A DNA stretch of 5,872 nucleotides from Anaerolineales bacterium. GTDB lineage: Bacteria > Chloroflexota > Anaerolineae > Anaerolineales > Villigracilaceae. Position numbers and translations under genes: made by a program. The notes under the pieces are model-generated. The model had not been told where the DNA came from. It saw only the letters and a list, made by a program, of their open reading frames with translations, and did not search any database. Below are positions 5,756-5,872 of the stretch, in pieces. The DNA lies in the NCBI GenBank assembly GCA_024763295.1, contig JANTFU010000156.1:1-5872 (forward strand), written 5' to 3'. How positions within the stretch are numbered: position 1 is the stretch's first letter; every line of letters begins with the position of its first letter.

Positions 5756-5843
5756 CAGGGATTAGTTATCAGGGATTAGGGATCAGGAAGCCGCTCGAAA
5801 GGGCTTGCCTGATCCCTGATTGACTAATTCCTGATACCTGATT
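5756..5843. repeat. Imperfect inverted repeat built from ATCAGG / CCTGAT units
   Basis: The left half carries ATCAGG twice and GGGATTAG twice. The right half carries CCTGAT four times. The core stem pairs GGGATCAGG (5779-5787) with CCTGATCCC (5808-5816), then AAGCC (5788-5792) with GGCTT (5802-5806). Outer arms CAGGGATTAG (5756-5765) and CTAATTCCTG (5824-5833) pair at 9 of 10 positions. It ends 9 nt upstream of the HEAT gene ATG and so lies in its leader or promoter region. It is probably a dispersed repeat, possibly MITE-like. Its function is unknown. Confidence 0.65.
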
Positions 5844-5872
5844 AATAGGCTTTGGCGAAATAAACTTTTTTA

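Noticed and set aside
5756..5843. A CRISPR array
   Set aside because: The units are 6-10 nt, irregularly spaced and in both orientations, with no unique spacers of constant length.

Overview
The window is a stretch of ordinary bacterial chromosome of moderate GC content. It holds five protein genes, two of them housekeeping genes recognisable at sight: rpsO (ribosomal protein S15) and pnp (polynucleotide phosphorylase). The Mur-ligase C-terminus with an EDPR motif, the AlkD-like HEAT protein and the style of the intergenic palindromic repeats suggest a Chloroflexota (Anaerolineae-like) genome. That placement is an inference from memory of such sequences, not a search result.

Layout from left to right. 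Bases 1-433 (+) are the C-terminal end of a MurE-type peptidoglycan ligase, cut by the window edge. It converges on an MFS transporter (443-1654, -), with only 9 nt between the two stop codons. Bases 1655-1867 hold two tandem copies of a three-palindrome repeat, lying directly upstream of the transporter start. A rho-independent terminator (1868-1902) follows pnp (1920-4115, -). The 311-nt gap between pnp and rpsO holds the rpsO terminator and two further hairpins. rpsO (4427-4699, -) has a strong Shine-Dalgarno, a structured leader and an extended -10 promoter (4783-4810). Next come a palindromic repeat (4826-4858), a HEAT/AlkD-like gene (4949-5746, -), and a second repeat-rich stretch at the right edge (5756-5843).

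Four of the five genes read leftwards. rpsO-pnp is the classic conserved gene pair: S15 is a 30S subunit protein, and PNPase is a 3'-5' exoribonuclease. Here a terminator between them implies partial read-through or a separate pnp promoter, and hairpins on either side suggest control at the RNA level. The transporter and the HEAT gene show no functional link to that pair.

No novel multigene system is visible. The points most worth a second look are the hairpin in the rpsO leader that carries a G-U/G-C step like the one S15 recognises, the repeat pair with compensatory stem changes, and the strong Shine-Dalgarno left without a gene between the two repeat copies.
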